Assembly (NCBI GenBank): GCA_024305745.1
Contig: JAHRBS010000014.1
Coordinates: forward strand, 2,549,501 to 2,613,500
Source: Polyporus tsugae
Taxonomy: Eukaryota; Basidiomycota; Agaricomycetes; Polyporales; Polyporaceae
Direction: 5' to 3'
Length of the DNA: 64,000 nt
Shown here in pieces: positions 30,373 through 41,343 of the stretch; within the stretch, counting starts at the first letter, position 1, and the number at the start of each line of letters is the position of its first letter. The notes under the pieces are model-generated. The model did no database searches and was not told the DNA's origin. It was given only the letters and a program-made list of their open reading frames with translations. A program made the position numbers and the translations under genes.

Positions 30373-33300
30373 ATGGACACCTCCTTTCCATCGTCCGCTC
30401 AACCGGACGAGTTGAAGTCAGAGTCGCATCCACCGGCCGATCCGTGCTCACAACCGCAGCTTGAAACCCAATCGCAGTCGCAGTCGCAGCCGCAGGGAAC
30501 AATCCCATCCCCAACTACGCGTTTGGACACACAACAGACCGTGGACGCTGCCAAGCCAGCAGCCGCCCGATCCTCTTGGTTCGGCTTCTCGCGCACGAAG
30601 GCCAGTGACAACGGTCCAGAAACAAGCCCTGCCCATCCGTCAACCACGAGCGCCGGATCTGTCGCCTCCTCGTCCGAGCCTGGATTGGCTTCCGACTCTG
30701 TTCCATCGCCCACCATTCCCTCCGTGCGAAGCGACGACGCCGACGTCTCCAACATGAGGGTTGAAACGGTAGACCTGTCCACCACTCTCCCAGCGCGGGC
30801 GGCGCCCGCGATCTCCCCTCCGCGCGACATTCCCAAGCCCACTTCTCAGATCGCCTTCCCTTCCGTCGCATACTCGCCTCCTACTTCTACCTCTCCAACG
30901 TACCTGAAGAGCAATACGACATCCATCTCTTCCGTTGATGAGGAGGTACCAGTGCTCCAGAATAGTACCCGCACCATCACCCCACAGGCCGTTGTTGAGC
31001 CTCATGACACGAACATGAAGGCGGCGGGTCGCAAGCCGTCAGTGTCGTCGCTGAACCCCTCGGCAAGTAGGTTCACGCTGAGGTTGCCCCTTCTGGGTCG
31101 CCCCAAGGTCCCACTCGAGCAAGCGGTCGCATCGGTACAGGCAGAGGACATTGGGGAGGCGGCGTCGGGTGAACTTGCGAAGACGGACGATGCACCGGCA
31201 GCAGATGGCACGTTTTTGAAATTTATGCACGCCTTGTATGTGTATCCTGACGACTACTCTAGCTTCCGCTTCCGCTGCGCCGCAGGTCATAAACGTCATC
31301 CCTCCTACCCCCAGCTCTGAACCCGCAGACCCAACTTCGTCTCAACCTCAGTCTGCCGGGCAAAAAGAGGAGTGGGAGGCAGAGGCGGCGAAGGCTGCGG
31401 ACGACTCAAAGAGTGCTACGACAGTCCGGCCAGCGTCTTGGTGGGACTATGTCGGGTGGGGAGACCAAGCCTCTTCCGACTCTTCCAACGCGCAAGGCCA
31501 GGGGCAGGACAAGCGCTCCGATGATACCAAGGATGTGGCGGAGAATCCGGAGACCAAGGATCGTGTGGACATAGCGCAACCCGCTAAGCAGCCTTCTTCG
31601 TCGGATGTGACGACCAAGCCGCAGAACCTAACGCCGGAGCCGCAAGGCGAAGCACCCCCGCTGGCAACGGCGACGCAGCACGACCACCAGGATGCGAAAT
31701 CGGACAAGAAGCCCTCGTCGATCCTTTCTACAGAGACTGTGAAAAGTCATGGCCCGTCATGGTACTCCCCATGGGCGTGGTATCCGTCCGGCCATCCACC
31801 GTCCCCTGTAGCTGTTCAGCCCTCTGCCGCAGGTTCTGACACGGCGAAGACCGACGCCGAGATGGTGAAGGAGGAGGCGCTCGCGCGCGATGAGGGACGA
31901 CGACTGGAACGGGACGCTCAAGCTCAACCCGAGTCTGCCCCTGCCTCCGCTCCCGCTGTCGACACACCTGCGTCACCATCCGAGCCAACCAACCCGATCC
32001 ATTCGTCTATCACGGACAACAGGTCCGGCTGGATGTCGTTCTTCATGTCCAAGTCACTTACCGTCAGGGCTGTCACGGATGGAACGGACAGCAGGAGGGT
32101 AGAGGGGATGGAAGTTATGGAAATCGAAGATGAACCTGATCCAGAGGTTGCAGTCGAGGTTCCAATCGGCGACAACAAAGCGAACAGGACGGACATCCAA
32201 GCACAGGCTGCCCCGAAGAAGTCCGAGCTTGTCCTGTCCACCTCTCCCAAAACGCCTTCCTCAGCCCCCTTAACCCCCATCCCCAAGTCTCCGAAGACGC
32301 CGAAGGCGCCTGCGAAAGATAAAGAGCGCGAGTCCAAGAAACCTGAGCCCGTCCCGCCCCTAACTGACTCCGACTCTGTCAAGCGCGGCGTACGCACACC
32401 CTCCCCTACACCGTCTGGTGCGACAGGGACTCCTCCGAGCAGCACGACGCCGAATTTCGTACTGCCGACGTGGGAAGACACGTTCCACATTCTGCCCCGT
32501 TCGCAGCCTCCGCCCCGCCCACACGGCACGAAGTCGAAACTAACTGGCGCACTGTCGTATGTCGCTGGTGCGCTCTTCTCTGGTGAGAGCAGTTTGGTGA
32601 AGGGCAAGGGCAAAGGCAAGGGAAAGGCGAAGGGCAAGGACGGTGACGGGTATCGGACGTGGGCGTCTCCAGCCCCAACACAGCAGGAACAGGGCGAGTT
32701 CGTGGCGTTTGGGCAAGAGCTCCCGAAGGCGCTAGATGTGGTTGGGGAGACGTTGAACCCGTACATACTCAACGGGGGCTGTAGGGTCATCGTGATCGGC
32801 GTCGCTGGTTGGTCGCCAGGTAAGTCTTTTTTCCCTTTCTCTCTCTGCTCTCAGGGTGCTCCCGCCCAAGTACGCGCAGTGCGTCGTTGGTCGACTCAAA
32901 GACGATGGAACCTCCGTCAGATGCTTGTCTCGGGATTGGATAGCGGTGCTATATTGGTCTTGGAACGTGTGACATCGGGCTGCGGTGCTTGTGTTTCATT
33001 GGGTCCGCCGTGGTCCATAGACAGAGCTCCCGTAGTACCGCATCATGGGGAGATGGAGATCTCGGAGAGGGTCCACAGCTGATCTTCTTTTCATTTACCT
33101 TTGCAGGCGCGGTGACACGAACGCTTGCAGGAGGGGTAAGTTTTCGCAACCGAGCTTCTATCTCATTTCAAAGTGTGCTGACTGTACTGTCGTGGGTGTC
33201 CTTCTGGTGATGTGGCTGTGGTTCTGTTGTTCCTAGTTGCCATCTTCGAGCAGTAAGTTCGTCAACATGACTGTCCAAGCCCTCGAGCAGTTCGCGGACG

Positions 33301-34811
33301 AGGGCGGGTTCAAGTTCAAGAAGGTTACGCCCATGGCGCTCGAGGGCGACGGCACGATACGGAAGAAGGTCTCAAGGTCAGTGCTGGTTTTAAAGCTGAT
33401 GGTGACAAGATATTGAGGGTCTCACATTGTCGGTTTTGGCGATTTTTAGGGTCTACAACCACCTGCTAGAGAATGACGAATGGATGGAGGACCTGCACGC
33501 CGCCGACGTTATCTTCGTCGCCAGTCATTCGCAAGGCGCTGTCGTCTCCACGCACCTTATCGACCGTCTGATCGAAGACGGGCACATCCTAACCGCGCGC
33601 AGCGTAGACACCTTGGCAAAGTCTGCTGCTGCAATTGCCGCTGGCGGTGCTGCGGCTGTCCCTACTGCTCAAGCCCAGAGAATCTGTCTGCTGTCCCTCT
33701 GTGGTATTCATTTAGGCCCTTTGCGGTACATGAAGACCAGTTCGCTGTTGCAGCCATACATTCAGGTGAGTTATTTTGACAGATGAGGATGAGAGCGAGG
33801 CTTACACCAGCCCTCAGTACGTGGAGAACGCCGCCGCCCGAGAGCTGTTTGAGTTCCAGGTATGTCAACGTTTCGTTTCATGTTGACCGTAGGTAATGCC
33901 ATGCTGATTTGACGCCATTCAGGATACTGAGTCGAAAGCATCGAAGAACTACGTCGGGGCCCTGAGGAACGTCTTAGATCACGGAGTAAGCGGCCTCCGA
34001 GGTTGTTCCACGTCAGGCTTGCTGATATTCGTTGCAGACGAAAGCGGTGTATATTGCGTCTTTGAACGATCAAGTCGTGCCCATATACTCCGGCTTGTTC
34101 ACTGCAGCGTCCCATCCTCGGATTTTGCGTGCTCTGTATATCGATAACGATGCCTACCAGTGCGTGCCGTTTGTCACTAACAAGGGATCAAGAAAGCAGT
34201 CTGATTTAACCACTCTCATCAGCTCGTCTGATTTCCTTTCTAATCTATTGATCCTCCTAATTCGCATTCTCAATGCGGGACTGTCCGATCGAGGCTTGCT
34301 CGCACACCTATCTGAGGCGACCGCCGGGACACTGAGCGGAATTGGGCACTCAACGGCCTATGAAGAGCTAGCAACGTACTCGTAAGTGTGCTACACTTCT
34401 CTTCCTCGGCGCTTCTCATGCTTCTATCCATCAAGGCTGGCGGTGAAGTACTTCTTCACGACTAACGACGGTACCGCTTCCGACGCGGAGCTTGTAATCA
34501 ACCCATTCAATGCGGTGGAGGAGCAGAACGATTACGAGGTGGGTGTCGAAAAAAGACAGATGATTGTCGCCATCTTCCCATGTGAACGGCCAACTAATCC
34601 TTTGGTTAAGATACCGTGGTTGCTCCGGGACATGATTGCAGACCACAAGATTTCGCACTTCTTCGCGCACGAGTTCTCGCAGTTGCGTGACGCCTTTGAC
34701 GGCTGGCAACCTAAGACAACGATTCTCCGCGACGTGAAGAGGAAACTGCAACCCATTACACGGTTGTCGACAATAGCTCCGCAGACCTCCAGTTCTATTA
34801 GCAAACTTTAA
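30373..34811 (+). CDS. YML020W-like protein with C-terminal alpha/beta-hydrolase domain
   Basis: Eleven exons close in frame: 30373-31239, 31286-32819, 33107-33135, 33237-33376, 33450-33765, 33818-33859, 33923-33985, 34038-34159, 34223-34381, 34436-34538, 34611-34811. The first 770 or so residues are disordered, rich in Ser, Pro, Gln and Lys, with two Trp-containing islands (SSWFGFSRTK, ATTVRPASWWDYVGW, HGPSWYSPWAWYPSG) that recur in the family. The folded part begins near NFVLPTWEDTFHILPRS. It contains CRVIVIGVAGWSPG, then the nucleophile elbow VIFVASHSQGAVVSTHLIDRL (Ser), YIASLNDQVVPIYSGLF (likely Asp) and a C-terminal His region (ISHFFAHEFSQL). The family is fungal; the yeast member is uncharacterised, so the substrate is unknown. 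A 287-bp intron separates the disordered part from the rest. Confidence 0.88.
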
Positions 34812-35281
34812 TACTTCGTACCGTTGTCGCACGCGCATCGCATTTCTTCACACATTCCCCGTACAACACCATACCAGATCATTCACATTAGCATAGATAC
34901 AGAGAACAAGAACACACGGACTTTCCTACTTAGCTTCCTTCCAAACAAGACACAAATATGTATTACACAATGTAGAATCATTCGATTGCTGTAGAGTTTA
35001 TATCATCTTTGGGGCCAATATACTCGTGGTGAGACGAGAGCCGGGTGGTGGTGAGTGACAGGCTATGACCTTACTTGCCAGACGTTTATCTGTGATAAAT
35101 CATCATCATCATCATCATCATCCATCATCATCATCATCATCATTCCCGTTGACGTACATCGTGCTGTGAGAGGGAGAAAGCGGAATTTGAATCTTACAGG
35201 ACGCAAAGTAGCCAGATCTAATGGTAACAAATCCAATTGCGCTACGCGAGGCGCCTCGAGACTTGGTCTATGGTTGCCTTC
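34812..35281. other. Convergent intergenic region with microsatellite
   Basis: About 470 bp between two stop codons. AT-rich, containing the trinucleotide repeat at 35098-35143. No gene. Confidence 0.6.
35098..35143. repeat. (ATC)n trinucleotide microsatellite
   Basis: About fifteen ATC/CAT units interrupted once near 35121 (TCCATC). Lies between the two convergent 3' ends. Confidence 0.9.
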
Positions 35282-36887
35282 TCAGTACTCGTCCTTCTGG
35301 CGATATTCTGCGCCGCAATCGCCGATAGTCATGATCATCGTGCTGCTCCTGGACCGCTTCAAGACGGCCTCGATGTCGGCCTTGTCTCGCTCTGTGAGCG
35401 AGAAGGTGAACGCCTTCGCGTTGTCGTCAGTATTGTCGCTCAATCCCAGGCGGGCTCCTGAGTAAGATCATGATGATGATCGACATCAGCGGCGGTGGAT
35501 GGCACCACAGGGAATAGCGGAAAGCTGTACGATACCTATGAGGACGGCGCCTACAAAAGGATGTTCGAGAACCCAGCGGATGGCGACGTTCGCGATGCTC
35601 ACACCCCCGTGGCGGTCTGCGATGTCGCGCAGGAGCCTGAGTAAAGTTTGGAAGAGGTCCCAGTCTCCCCAAGCCTTCAGAATCACATCGAGATACTGTC
35701 GCATGTGGTGAGTGACCGTCAACGTCAAACCCCATAGGATAGCCGCTAAGATGGAAGGGGGATTACCTTTCTCTGAGAAGGATTCAACTGCCCCGAGTAC
35801 AGCTCTGGCTCCGGTTTCTCGAGCCACCGGTCGGTGAGAAGCCCCCCACACTGCATCCGTAACGATGTCATGATTTGAGTCTACTCATAGACGTAAAGAT
35901 GCCCTCACCAGTGTGCCATACGCCAGAACCTTGAAGCCGTACCTGACGCACAGATCGTTCATACCATGGAGGGGTCGGACATCGATGATTGAAAACTATG
36001 GCGAAGCATGTGAGCTGGATGCCGCAGCAACACAATTCTATTTCGAACGACACTTACTGCAACTTGGTTCGAGACAATATATCCGCGTCCGAGCTCGACA
36101 CAGACCTCCTCGGTCCTCTTTGTGTCGAAGTTGCACAGCCCCAAGTTCCGTATCTTCCCAGCCGTCTTCAGCCGGGCGAGGTGCTGGAGGGCGGTAATGT
36201 AAGTCCTGTCCTGATAGTCCTGCCAAAAGAACTGCCAGCGCCGGGCGATATCAATCATGCCACCGCAGTGAACTGAGGCAGACTACATACCTGGAGAAGA
36301 TCAACCCTGTCCTTGTGCATCCGGTCAGAACGCTCTTTGACGGCCGCTGCGACCTTCTCGTAGGTTATTTCCGTAGGGTGGAAGATGCACCACTTCGTGG
36401 CTCCGAACGGGCGGGGGTTGGTATCAGCGGGAAGACCGGAGACAAACGAGCCCTAGTACGGCGCCATATCAGTGAGGTGTTGCGAAGCGCTGTAAACATG
36501 CACCCACGAAAAGATCCTCGGCAGGCCCATAGTGGTCCGCTGGTCTCAGCAATATCAGTGACTGGTACGATCATAGGATAGAAGGCACGTACCCTAGATA
36601 ATCGAACGATGGTGGATGAGTGTATGTCAGAGCGGAGTTTTACTCGGCGGCCATCCACTTACCATGTCTGTCAGAAGGCAGTCAGTGAACTTGTGAGACA
36701 CGCTACGATGGGTGGAGCGCTGCTCACCGAACGCAAAGAAACCTTTTCCCATGTGGGCGGCCATGGCATCACGAACTTTCGGGGCAGGAGCGCTTCCCCA
36801 TGCGTTGCTGGACAGCTGCCAGAGACCAATCCAGATGCGCGGAAGCGAGGTAGCCGGAGAAAGCATGAAACAGTTGTCTCCCTCCAT
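35282..36887 (-). CDS. Aldo/keto reductase
   Basis: NADP-dependent reductase of aldehydes or ketones, TIM-barrel fold. Exon pieces read in order: TSLPRIWIGLWQLSSNAWG; DM and DHYGPAEDLF (catalytic Asp and Tyr region); GSFVSGLPADTNPRPFGATKWCIF (catalytic Lys region); DLLQFFWQDYQDRTYITALQHL; KIRNLGLCNFDT; YIVSNQFSIIDVRPLHGMNDLC; FKVLAYGTL; CGGLLTDRWLEKPEPELYSG; YLDVILKAWGDWDLFQ; VSIANVAIRWVLEHPFVGAVLIG; ARLGLSDN; and a C-terminus ending GDCGAEYRQKDEY at 35282. Most introns are 45-70 bp. One junction (between about 36660 and 36545, at DM to ADHYG) does not close with a standard acceptor in phase, so that part may be mis-modelled or damaged. It is close to a fungal/bacterial AKR group whose physiological substrates are unknown. 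Confidence 0.88.
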
Positions 36888-37252
36888 GGCTCGGTGCTGC
36901 TGGTGCTGTTGTTGAGAAACATCCTCGCTCTCTCCAGGTTTTATACTCTAGTGAGAAAAGGTCGGTGAGTAAATGATACCCGAGTACTGCGTCAACGACC
37001 CAGAGGTACAGCGGGCACCCTGTAGTATACCGACGCGAGGAGGAGGTCGGAATTGTGGTGCCCATAGACGGCCATCGAACCACCGGCGGCCAAAATGGTT
37101 AGCGCGGGAGCATCAGCGCTAAGCTTGAATCTAGTAGTTTTCTGTTAACTCGATAGGTTAGATTTCGGCACAAAGAGAAAGAAAGGGGTTGTCACCCCCC
37201 TTTTGATTGAATTTTGACCCACTTGGAGTATAAGAGGAAAGGTGGACTGGAC
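36888..37252. other. Divergent intergenic region
   Basis: 365 bp between the starts of the aldo/keto reductase and the orphan gene. A TATAAG motif at 37229-37234 is about 20 bp upstream of the orphan ATG, close for a TATA box. No gene. Confidence 0.5.
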
Positions 37253-38082
37253 ATGGAATGGCAGGGCAACCCCTCCATCGACACGATTCGCAGCTCACCA
37301 AACACCACGATGCCCAGCACCGAACTTTCCGCCAGTCCCCTCGGGCCACGTACCGCAGGAGACGCTCGCCCCGTTCTGGGACATGTGTGAGTACCGCCCG
37401 GGGAACCCAGGCCCAACCCAGACGAACTATCAGCTGAAACGGAACCCTCTCGTAGGAACCTCATGGTTGACACCCTCATCGCCAACGCTAACCTTGAGGA
37501 GTAAGCAAGTTACCGAAACTCACGTCGGAGGTGATCGTGACTGACGGCGGTTTTTCGAATCGCAGCCTCCGCGCAATCGTGCGGGGCATGCTAGCCACGA
37601 ATCCCCCTTCTGTCACCCACGCCTTCACGGCTGCGTCTAGACAGCGGCTGCTGCGGGTCGACGCGACCGCGATTCCTGATACGACAGGGATATTTGTGGC
37701 CGGGGCCGGAGACACGACGGCTGCTCCTACCGAGAAGCTGCATGATATCCTCGTCCGCATCCGCACGCTCTATGGGTCCGGACTAGGATTCGCAAGCCTC
37801 AGGATCCTCTCGCGCGTCGTCAGCGCGACGATCGGAGTGTGTTGGGAGGAGGACAGCGATACAGAGGACGTCCTCGCCAACATTGACGCCGACATCAGCC
37901 AGGCCATACAAAGTTCGAAGGAGGAGCTGGATAGTGACCGGGTCACGGATCTTCAGGATGCACGAGAGATCGTGCAGGAGCTCCGGTCGGCGGTCAACGA
38001 AAGCCAGATGGACGTCAAGAAGTGGGATGGGGCGTTTCCGTTCGAGCGCGCGGCGTCTAGCTTGGAATATTGGAGGGTTTAG
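37253..38082 (+). CDS. Orphan protein, helical, no recognised domain
   Basis: Three exons (37253-37386, 37456-37500, 37566-38082) close exactly in frame to 231 residues. The N-terminus is Ser/Pro-rich. The middle part, DLRAIVRGMLATNPPSVTHAFTAASRQRLL, may be helical. The C-terminal third is strongly acidic and probably helical (EEDSDTEDVLANIDADISQ, LQDAREIVQELRSAVNES). There is no signal peptide and no membrane segment. Codon use matches neighbouring genes. I do not recognise a family; the clean exon structure argues that the gene is real. Confidence 0.7.
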
Positions 38083-38932
38083 CGGCTGGAATACGGACAA
38101 AAGATATCTTGAACCGAGTAATTTCACCTTGCATTGTGCAGATAGCGACTGCTGCGAACCACGTGGGCGTTTAGGCTCTTATCCCCGCAAAGTCAAGCTG
38201 ACAGTGCGTGGGTATCTGAAACCGTTAACTCCAAAATAGAGACTCAGCCGTGCAACCGCCGTCCCTTATCCGATGCAGCCGGCCTCATGTCTAGTCACCG
38301 GTGCAATGAGGTGGAAAGGGCAACACCGGTTTCCGAGCTCTGTCGGCGGACGGCTTGATGGTCGTGGGATCCACGAACACATTGTCCGCTCGACAACTTG
38401 AATACCGATCGCCATGTAAAGGGGTCAAGAGTTCAGAAGGGTTTCCGAACGTGAACACGACTTGCCAGCGCCGTGACTTCCTGTGGGAATTCGATATGCG
38501 AGTGCGAGGTTGAGCGTATCGATGCGATAAACCGTCTGCACCGGAAGCGCGTAAGACCCCATGCACGATGTGGGCATAGCAACCCAATGGCCCGTCGTGT
38601 AGCGATATCATTTGTCATTTCTGCAAGGGACTATCCGCTAGGTCAGTTGTCCTGGATTAAACACGGACGTGCACCGACTGGACGGAGACGGCATAGCAAG
38701 GCGGCCCATAGCATGAGCGCTGACAACGCACTGGTGGTCGGGACACTTGCGGTAATTTCATGTCGCCCTTGGTGGTCTTCGACAACAAGCGCACGCTGAG
38801 TAGTCTGTAAGCCGTTCACTGCAGTGAGCCTTCATCACACACCAGCACGCCTCCCAAGTCGTACATTCGAAGCAGCCATCTGGGCCTCTGTACACACCTT
38901 CGTGTGCCCATGACCCCGACGGCGACCACATC
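38083..38932. other. Region without a supported gene
   Basis: About 850 bp between two convergent 3' ends. Short frames on both strands show no domains. I see no repeat. Confidence 0.5.
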
Positions 38933-40606
38933 CTAGCGCCTCGCCTTCTTGGAGCCCTCACTATTGCCCTTCTCCCTCGCCCGCTTTCCCATTTGCACTT
39001 TCTCCGCCGGGACTTTGCTCTCGGTGCCCTCGGGGTTCCCTTTTCCGCGCAGGTAGTCCCATATCAAAGAGTCTTCGTACGGCGCTTCGAAGTTGTCGAG
39101 CGCATTCGGAGGATAGAACCAGTAGTTGAACGCCATGTGGATGTCAGCGCCGCCCTTCACGCTGTCGCCAGAAGAGGAGGGGCCAGAGGTCGAGGTGACC
39201 TCGTGCCACCACGACGCGGGCAGGTAGAGCATCTCGCCGGCGGAGAGTTCGACAACGTAGGGTGCTGTCGCCTTGCGAAGGGCCGAGAAGCTTGACGCAG
39301 AAAAGCCGGGAGGTAGGGCTGCTGTCGTAGGGATGTCGAGATGCCGGTGGAGGTGGGCGGTTGGAATGCGCGAGAAGGAGGACGGCTCGTTCGCCTGGGC
39401 CACGCTGTCGCCGCTCGAGCCCTGCTCGTCTTCGCCTTGGCTATCGTCCGAGTGACCAATGCCTCTCCACTCAGGCCACTTCGTTTCCTCGTCCTCTTCC
39501 TCCTCAGGGCTCTCTTCTTCGTCATCTGTCTCGTCCTCGACAGCGTGACGCGACGGACCAGCGCCGACGTTTTCATCTCCGTCTTCCAGACTGCCAATGA
39601 GGGCATCGAAGTCGTCCACGTCGCCGTCGCCGTCCTCGTCCTCCAGCGCCAGCATGCCCAGCTCGTCCAGCGCCTCGTCGTGCGCGTCCATCAGAGCCTT
39701 CATCTCCTTCGAATGCGCCTTGTCTTTCCCCTTGCCCTTGCTTTTCGCCCTGAGTGCATCAATCTTGTGCTCGAGGGCACGCACGCGGGCCCTGCAAGCG
39801 GCTCGTCGGGACAGCCCGTCGGAGCGCACCGGGATATCGGTGTACGCGATGAGACCGTTCGGATGAAGGGTGTCGAGGGTCCCGTAGGGATAAAGGTGCT
39901 TGATCTCTGACGGAGGGAAGAGCACGAAGCGCTTGCGCCCTTGGAGCAGACAGTACAGGTTGTCGTGGAAGTCGTGGTGCTGCCGTCGTCGTCGTCGTCG
40001 ACGTCAGCATGCGAGGCTGCAGAGGTGAGAGAGAGACTCACGAGACCAGATGAGGAGCCGTCCTTGGACTTGCCGATCCAGAGGTTCACTTGCTGGAGGA
40101 AGAGGTTCCCCATGATGCGCGGCACGGCCGGGAACTCGTCTTTAAGTGCGCTCGTGGGCGGAGGGAAGACTGTCTCTGCGTCTGGATCCTCATCCAAGTA
40201 CTGGGTGGTGAGGTAGGGGTGAGGACCGTCGTCGCTACGAAGCCTCGCAAGAAAGTCGCGAAATTTCATGGATATCCGCTCGACGTCCGTGCCGTATTGG
40301 TTAGCGGTGGGATGGATGGGCTCGACCGTGACCACTACATCGCCCGCCTTTTGCGAGAGATAGAACATATCGGGCTATGCATAAAAGTAAACGTCAGTAA
40401 CAAATGCCACCACATTATCGAGTATTACCTACCCATTTTCGACCTTGGAAAGCAGGATCGTCGAGCAGGCCTGTGAGAATCACTGGTCGACGTTTTGACA
40501 CGTACTTTGCGAAAAAATCTTCTGCCGACAAAGTAGGATCGACGCGCTCGAGCTTCAACTTCTTCATCATGCTTGTGTTCTTTCCCGATTTGCCTGGTTT
40601 AACCAC
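38933..40606 (-). CDS. JmjC / Cupin_8 Fe(II)-dependent dioxygenase
   Basis: Three exons (40606-40433, 40374-40042, 39979-38933) close to 517 residues. The N-terminus has the family's opening PTLSAEDFFAKYVSKRRPVILTG. Exon 2 holds GTDVERISMKFRDFLARL and MGNLFLQQVNLWIG. Exon 3 opens with the metal motif HHDFHDNLYCLLQGRKRFVLFPP (His and Asp ligands), and a later AGEMLYLPASWWHEV and IHMAFNYWFYPPN supply the distal His. Between these lies a long acidic insertion (EDEDGDGDVDDFDALIG, EEESPEEEEDEETKW) of more than 150 residues. The C-terminus is Lys/Arg-rich, fitting nuclear location. JmjC proteins of this type hydroxylate or demethylate proteins or modify tRNA; the substrate cannot be told here. A transposon begins 81 bp upstream of the start codon. 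Confidence 0.88.
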
Positions 40607-40686
40607 TCCAGTGGGCGGATGCCAGCTGCAGTGCCAGTGGGCGAAAATTGTCGGTGAGGCTTGAGCAAGATCGGGAACTTGTTATT

Positions 40687-40714
40687 ACTGTTTTCAAAAT
40701 GATACGGAATCGCA
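40687..40714 (+). repeat. Left terminal inverted repeat of the Tc1-like element
   Basis: First 28 bp match the reverse complement of 48391-48418 at about 25 positions, including ACTGTTTTCA and GATACGGAATCGC. Similarity fades inward. Confidence 0.85.
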
Positions 40715-40999
40715 TTTCTCGCGCACCGCCTGGGCGCTCGTTCCAACGGTCGGGCCGGGCAGTGCGATCGGCGCTTAAGCGCACTGGTCGTTCCGAGTCG
40801 TCGATTCCCTCGTCCCTCCCTCTGGATTCGCAATGGCTCGCAGGAAGGTATCAACTGATCTCAAAGCCCGCATACCCGTCTTGTTTCTTGACCAGAGGCG
40901 CTCTGTTGCGGAAATCTGCGAGATTCTGGGTGTTGCAAAGAGTATGGTGTACCAGACTCTAGCGTACATTCGGCAATATGGGACACCTCAAAACCCCCT

Positions 41000-41004
41000 C
41001 GCGA
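41000..41004. repeat. Target-site duplication, left copy (CGCGA)
   Basis: Identical to 47341-47345, immediately outside the other LTR. Five bp is the standard length for Copia elements. Confidence 0.95.
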
Positions 41005-41332
41005 TGTTGAACCCGGGGGCAAAGCCCACACCGGGCAGCAACTCTAGCGGAAGCTCCGCATACTCACCTGGAGGGGTTGTTGAGGCTTGTTAAGTGATGA
41101 TGGTGGTAGGGTGTAAAGAACTGTCTGTATTGGGGGCTCTGGGGAGCCCGTATATATACTACTAGATTACATAAGAACTGTTCAGTAGCATACACGGTGC
41201 ACAGTCGAGCTGTGCGTGATTATCATAGACGAGGCTATGAGTAATCTGGCATGTGTGACAACTGGCGCTATGGCGGTGTCACAGCCTAGCGGCTATGTTG
41301 GCTGCCAGCGCTTGGCAGTGCCGCGCTCAACA
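41005..41332 (-). repeat. LTR (3' LTR in element orientation)
   Basis: 328 bp, starts TGTTGA and ends TCAACA (6-bp inverted ends). Differs from the other LTR at three positions. On the element's strand it contains a TATATATA box followed by a pyrimidine-rich leader, as expected for U3-R. Confidence 0.95.
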
Positions 41333-41343
41333 CTCCCCCTCGC
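41333..41343 (-). other. Polypurine tract
   Basis: Minus strand reads GCGAGGGGGAG directly against the 3' LTR. The Gag-Pol stop codon (TAG, 41345-41343) abuts it, so coding extends to the very end of the internal region. Confidence 0.8.
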
